Of a DNA stretch of 62,144 bases, positions 59,236 through 62,144 are shown piece by piece (positions within the stretch are counted from its first letter, which is position 1; each line of letters opens with the position of its first letter). Source of the stretch: Pseudomonadota bacterium (lineage in GTDB: Bacteria > Desulfobacterota > Desulfobulbia > Desulfobulbales > SURF-16). The stretch covers positions 1-62,144 of the forward strand of contig JAHIVT010000023.1 of assembly GCA_018816555.1 (NCBI GenBank), in the 5' to 3' direction. The notes below the pieces were generated by a model. That model saw only the letters and a program-made list of their open reading frames with translations. It did not search any database and was not told the DNA's origin. The translations under genes and the position numbers were made by a program.

Positions 59236-60771
59236 ATGCAACCATTTGTTTTTACAGTTGCGGTTGAGGCGATTCCCCCCAGCCTGCATGATAATACCGG
59301 CGATATCGACCGGCTGAAAAAAGCGGTGTCCGCCGCAATAGGTATTGTTGCGCAGATTCCCTTGCGCCGTATGGCTGATATTGCCGCAAATTTCAGGAAA
59401 GCCGGCTTTAAGGGGGCGGCCGTTATCAATGATCTGCCAGCCGGATCCGTGCTGGTTGATTTTCTGGCTGCGCCGCCCGTTATGCTGCCGGCCATGGCGC
59501 TTGATCTGGGCACCACCCATCTTGAGGCCAGCCTGATCAATCTGGTTGACGGCCGGGTGCTGGCCAGGAGCAACAGGGAAAACAGCCAGATTGAGTTCGG
59601 CGCGGATATTCTTACCCGCATCCATTATGCGGCAAAAGATAATGGTCTGCGCCGCCTGCATGAAATTGTTGTGGCAACGATCAACGATCTGGCCGCCGAT
59701 CTGGCCGAACTGGCCGGAGAAAAAAGAGAAAATATCCGGGCGCTTTCGGTGAGCGGCAACACCACCATGGTGCATCTGCTGCTGCAGCTTAATCCCTTTC
59801 ACCTCTGCCGGGAACCTTACATCCCCCTGGTCAATAGCCCTGATCCCTTTGCCGCCGCGGAAATCGGTCTGTGTCTTCATCCGGCGGCGCCGGTGTGGGT
59901 CATGCCCAGTATCGGCAGCTATTTCGGTGGTGATCTCATCTCCGGCATTGTGGCCAGCGGCATGGACCAGCAGGAGGAGACCTGCATGCTGATTGACGTG
60001 GGTACCAATGCCGAGGTGGTTGTGGGCAACAGGGAATGGCTCATTGCCTGCGCCGGGGCTGCCGGACCGGCACTCGAAGGTGGGGTGGCCCGCATGGGCA
60101 TGCGGGCGGGGCCCGGCGCCATCGAGCATGTGGAGATTGATCAGCAGACCCTGGAGCTGCGCTACCGGACCATTGACGGCGGCAAACCGCGGGGCATCTG
60201 CGGCTCAGGTATCATTGATCTGGTTGCCTGCTTTTATCTGGCAAGAATCATTGATATCCGCGGCAAATTCAGGCGGGAGCGCTGCCCGGAACGTTTTGTC
60301 GATACCCCGCAGGGGCCGGCCTTTGTTGTGGTCGACACCGAAGAGGCGGCAGGTCCGGAACCGGTGGTACTGGCTCAGGTGGATCTTGATGCCATGATGC
60401 GCTCCAAGGCGGCGATGTATTCGATCCTCACCACCCTGATCAACCAGGTGGGGCTGGAATTCGCTGATCTGCACCGCATTTATGTGGCCGGGGCCTTTGG
60501 CCGCCATATTGATCCGCGCCGGGCCATCACCCTGGGCATGCTGCCCGATCTGCCGCTCACAACCTTCCAGCCCGTCGGCAACAGCTCGCTTGCCGGAGCG
60601 GAACTGATCCTGCTCGACCGCCATAACCGTGAGCGCTGCCTGCAGCTGATCAGCAAAATCACCTACCTGGAGCTCAACGTCAACCAGGAGTTCATGATCC
60701 GTTTTTCGGGCTCCCGCTTCATCCCCCACACCGACACCTCCCTTTTCCCGTCGGTTCCTGTGTTTGATTAA
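59236..60771 (+). CDS. DUF4445 corrinoid-protein reductive activator (RACE/RamA-like ASKHA) without ferredoxin domain
   Basis: 511 residues. The C-terminal DUF4445/ASKHA region begins near residue 85 with MALDLGTTHLEASLINLVDG. It has SVSGNTTMVHLLLQ, the ADP-binding DVGTNAEVVVG, CAGAAGPALEGG, PRGICGSGIIDLVACFYLA, and VAGAFGRHIDPRRAITLGML. These activators reduce Co(II) to Co(I) in corrinoid methyltransferase proteins with ATP. The usual N-terminal [2Fe-2S] domain is missing. The N-terminal 85 residues look like the linker that follows it, and there is no room upstream. It must use an external electron donor or have another role. Confidence 0.9.
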   Translation: MQPFVFTVAVEAIPPSLHDNTGDIDRLKKAVSAAIGIVAQIPLRRMADIAANFRKAGFKGAAVINDLPAGSVLVDFLAAPPVMLPAMALDLGTTHLEASLINLVDGRVLARSNRENSQIEFGADILTRIHYAAKDNGLRRLHEIVVATINDLAADLAELAGEKRENIRALSVSGNTTMVHLLLQLNPFHLCREPYIPLVNSPDPFAAAEIGLCLHPAAPVWVMPSIGSYFGGDLISGIVASGMDQQEETCMLIDVGTNAEVVVGNREWLIACAGAAGPALEGGVARMGMRAGPGAIEHVEIDQQTLELRYRTIDGGKPRGICGSGIIDLVACFYLARIIDIRGKFRRERCPERFVDTPQGPAFVVVDTEEAAGPEPVVLAQVDLDAMMRSKAAMYSILTTLINQVGLEFADLHRIYVAGAFGRHIDPRRAITLGMLPDLPLTTFQPVGNSSLAGAELILLDRHNRERCLQLISKITYLELNVNQEFMIRFSGSRFIPHTDTSLFPSVPVFD

Positions 60772-60813
60772 AAGGAGAATTCCGGGGCGCGAAAAAACAG
60801 ATTCCCCCGCTTG

Positions 60814-60841
60814 ACGCTGGGGGTGGTTTTTGGATTATTGA
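60814..60841 (+). terminator. Probable intrinsic terminator of the DUF4445 gene
   Basis: CCCCC at 60814-60818 and GGGGG at 60829-60833 form a GC arm around a 10-base loop, followed by TGGTTTTTGG. It lies 43 bases after the stop. The T-tract is short. Confidence 0.5.
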
Positions 60842-60849
60842 AGGGAGGG

Positions 60850-61875
60850 CTAACGGTATCGGTTCCTGCAGTCAGTCTCATGCGTCCTTGGCAGGAGATG
60901 GTCCGCAATGTCCCATAGGATAACCCTGTTCCTGCCGGTCTGCTTGGCTCGGTAGAGTGCCTGGTCAGCCCGTTCCGTGAGTCTTTCCAGGGAGTCGCCT
61001 GCTTTATACCGGGCGACTCCGGCGGAGATCGTCACCGGAAACGGGATTTTCTCACTGAAACCTGCTGCTATGCCGCACCGTATCCTCTCTGCGCAGGCGG
61101 CAGCTTTTATTTCATCGTCTGCAGGCAGCAGAATGACAAACTCTTCACCTCCCCAGCGCGCGGCCATATCATATGGTCTGCACTGTTGCAGCATATAGCG
61201 GCTGACTTCCCTGAGCACGGTGTCTCCCATCTGATGTCCGTGGGTATCATTAATTTTTTTAAAAAAATCCAGGTCGAGAAAAATAATTGACAGGGGAAGG
61301 TTCTGCCGGACGGTTCTGGCAGCCTCTTCCTCAAAGGACAGGATGAAATGGCGCCGGTTCGCCAGGCCGGTCAGCGGGTCCTTGATCGACAGTTCCCTCA
61401 GTTCCTCAACCAGCTTCTGGATCTGTGTGTCTTTTTCCTGACGTATGGTGCCAAGTATGCCGAACAGTGCCCCGAATAAAAGCGGGTGCGCCAGAAAAAA
61501 ACACTGGAGTGGGCTCTGAAAAATAGAGGTAATGGCTGGAACAAGGTGGCCCTGGTCAGTGAAAGTCATTACCAGAGAAATCGTAACAAGCGGTATAGGT
61601 ATCCCCCAGAGAATCCCGAACCAGATATAAGAGTTCTTGAAAAGATTATAGCTGTGCAGGCACAGGCATGCGGAAAGGAATTCCCGCATTTCATCTGTGA
61701 ACTTGCGTGGCATTGAGGAACTCATTATCTCTTCGGGACTCGGAAATGTGCTTTCGTCTTCATCCCGGCTCTGGCCGTGGTCTGAAGAGCTTTGGCCGCT
61801 CGATAGGTTATTGTGTTTAACCCGCAAATTTTTTTCCTCCGCAGGGGATTGGCTTATGCGCTGTAGACCCTGCAT
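60850..61875 (-). CDS. Membrane GGEEF diguanylate cyclase
   Basis: 341 residues. A serine-rich N-terminus (about 1-50) is followed by two membrane helices (IWFGILWGIPIPLVTISLVM and FFLAHPLLFGALFGILG), a coiled linker (LVEELRELSIKDPLTGLANR) and a GGDEF-type domain with MAARWGGEEFVILLPAD near residue 240. The RxxD inhibitory site is intact and spaced five residues ahead (RPYDMAARWGGEEF), so product inhibition is likely. The start at 61875 has no good ribosome-binding site; a start at 61725 is possible. It would make c-di-GMP at the membrane. Confidence 0.9.
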   Translation of the reverse strand: MQGLQRISQSPAEEKNLRVKHNNLSSGQSSSDHGQSRDEDESTFPSPEEIMSSSMPRKFTDEMREFLSACLCLHSYNLFKNSYIWFGILWGIPIPLVTISLVMTFTDQGHLVPAITSIFQSPLQCFFLAHPLLFGALFGILGTIRQEKDTQIQKLVEELRELSIKDPLTGLANRRHFILSFEEEAARTVRQNLPLSIIFLDLDFFKKINDTHGHQMGDTVLREVSRYMLQQCRPYDMAARWGGEEFVILLPADDEIKAAACAERIRCGIAAGFSEKIPFPVTISAGVARYKAGDSLERLTERADQALYRAKQTGRNRVILWDIADHLLPRTHETDCRNRYR

Positions 61876-62144
61876 GAACTGTTAAAGCGTAACTTCAGAA
61901 GAAAAGTGTATTCAATATTCCCGAATTCAGCATGGTTGAAAAAGGATACATTATATCCCATGCTGTCTTTAATTATGCCACGTTTTTTGCTGGGTATAAC
62001 CATATGGTTCCGGTCCGTATTTATTATTTTATTTTATCACGATATATTTTGCTTTTTCATTTATTTTACCGGCATGCTGACGGGCAATTGCCGGGCAATG
62101 AGGAGTTTTCGTGGCGCAGCTTTCGTAATTTGCATAACGTATTG

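Overview
The window looks like chromosomal DNA from an anaerobic, GC-rich bacterium of the former Deltaproteobacteria (Desulfobacterota, most like the Desulfobulbales). This is inferred from gene content: a small tri-haem c-type cytochrome, three ASKHA-type reductive activators (a giant BadF/DUF2229 activase, a mini-activase with a partner, a DUF4445 corrinoid-protein activator), a molybdate operon, a TauE/SafE anion exporter, an ErcA-like dehydrogenase with its own sensor kinase, and MglAB. No rRNA, tRNA or CRISPR array was seen.

Region 1 (1-15.6 kb, all minus strand, read right to left) is most of an extracellular contractile injection system (eCIS, Afp/PVC/MAC type). In transcription order it encodes a small 84-aa protein, sheath, tube, a Cys4 T4-gp26-like protein, a 418-residue disordered protein, a DUF4255 tail terminator, a double-AAA+ ATPase, a candidate cargo protein with the eCIS-type LQRSVGN motif, an unknown protein, a CIS_tube protein, a separate LysM protein, a gp27/gpD-like hub, a gp5/gpV-like spike, an unknown protein, gp25 and a baseplate J protein. 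It leaves the window inside a fibronectin-III-like protein. PAAR tip, tape measure, second J protein and fibres are not in view and may lie further left. Two octamer-repeat arrays sit inside the operon.

Region 2 (16.6-28.3 kb): a 1469-aa activase; a TrkA/RCK potassium channel; a tight run of two DUF1538 membrane proteins, a PII-like protein and a CBS protein (a possible PII/CBS-controlled transport system); a tandem CDP-alcohol phosphatidyltransferase; a small STAS-like protein. Region 3 (28.9-32.6 kb): modE with a palindromic operator, then modA, modB and modC. Region 4 (32.8-41.3 kb) is signalling: a PAS-GGDEF protein, a Cache chemoreceptor with a REC protein, and ercA-histidine kinase-sigma54 activator. 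Matching palindromes and a sigma54-like promoter suggest the activator drives the REC/chemoreceptor pair. Region 5 (41.8-48.5 kb): cardiolipin synthase; mglB-mglA with two new-looking partners; a small secreted protein and tri-haem cytochrome; a membrane-tethered XRE protein with a periplasmic EF-hand plus a secreted protein.

Region 6 (48.5-51.6 kb) is an accessory island of lower GC: a structured inverted repeat, an overlapping ATPase/TOPRIM-like pair resembling phage-defence modules, an orphan Phd/YefM antitoxin with a RelE remnant, and an intron-like GC-rich block. Region 7 (51.6-62.1 kb): a Leu/Ile/Val-type binding protein, TauE/SafE exporter with a GntR/FadR regulator and two operators, the mini-activase cluster, lptF-lptG, crcB, a DUF4445 activator without its ferredoxin domain, and a GGEEF cyclase. 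All functions are read from sequence and family knowledge; no searches were run.
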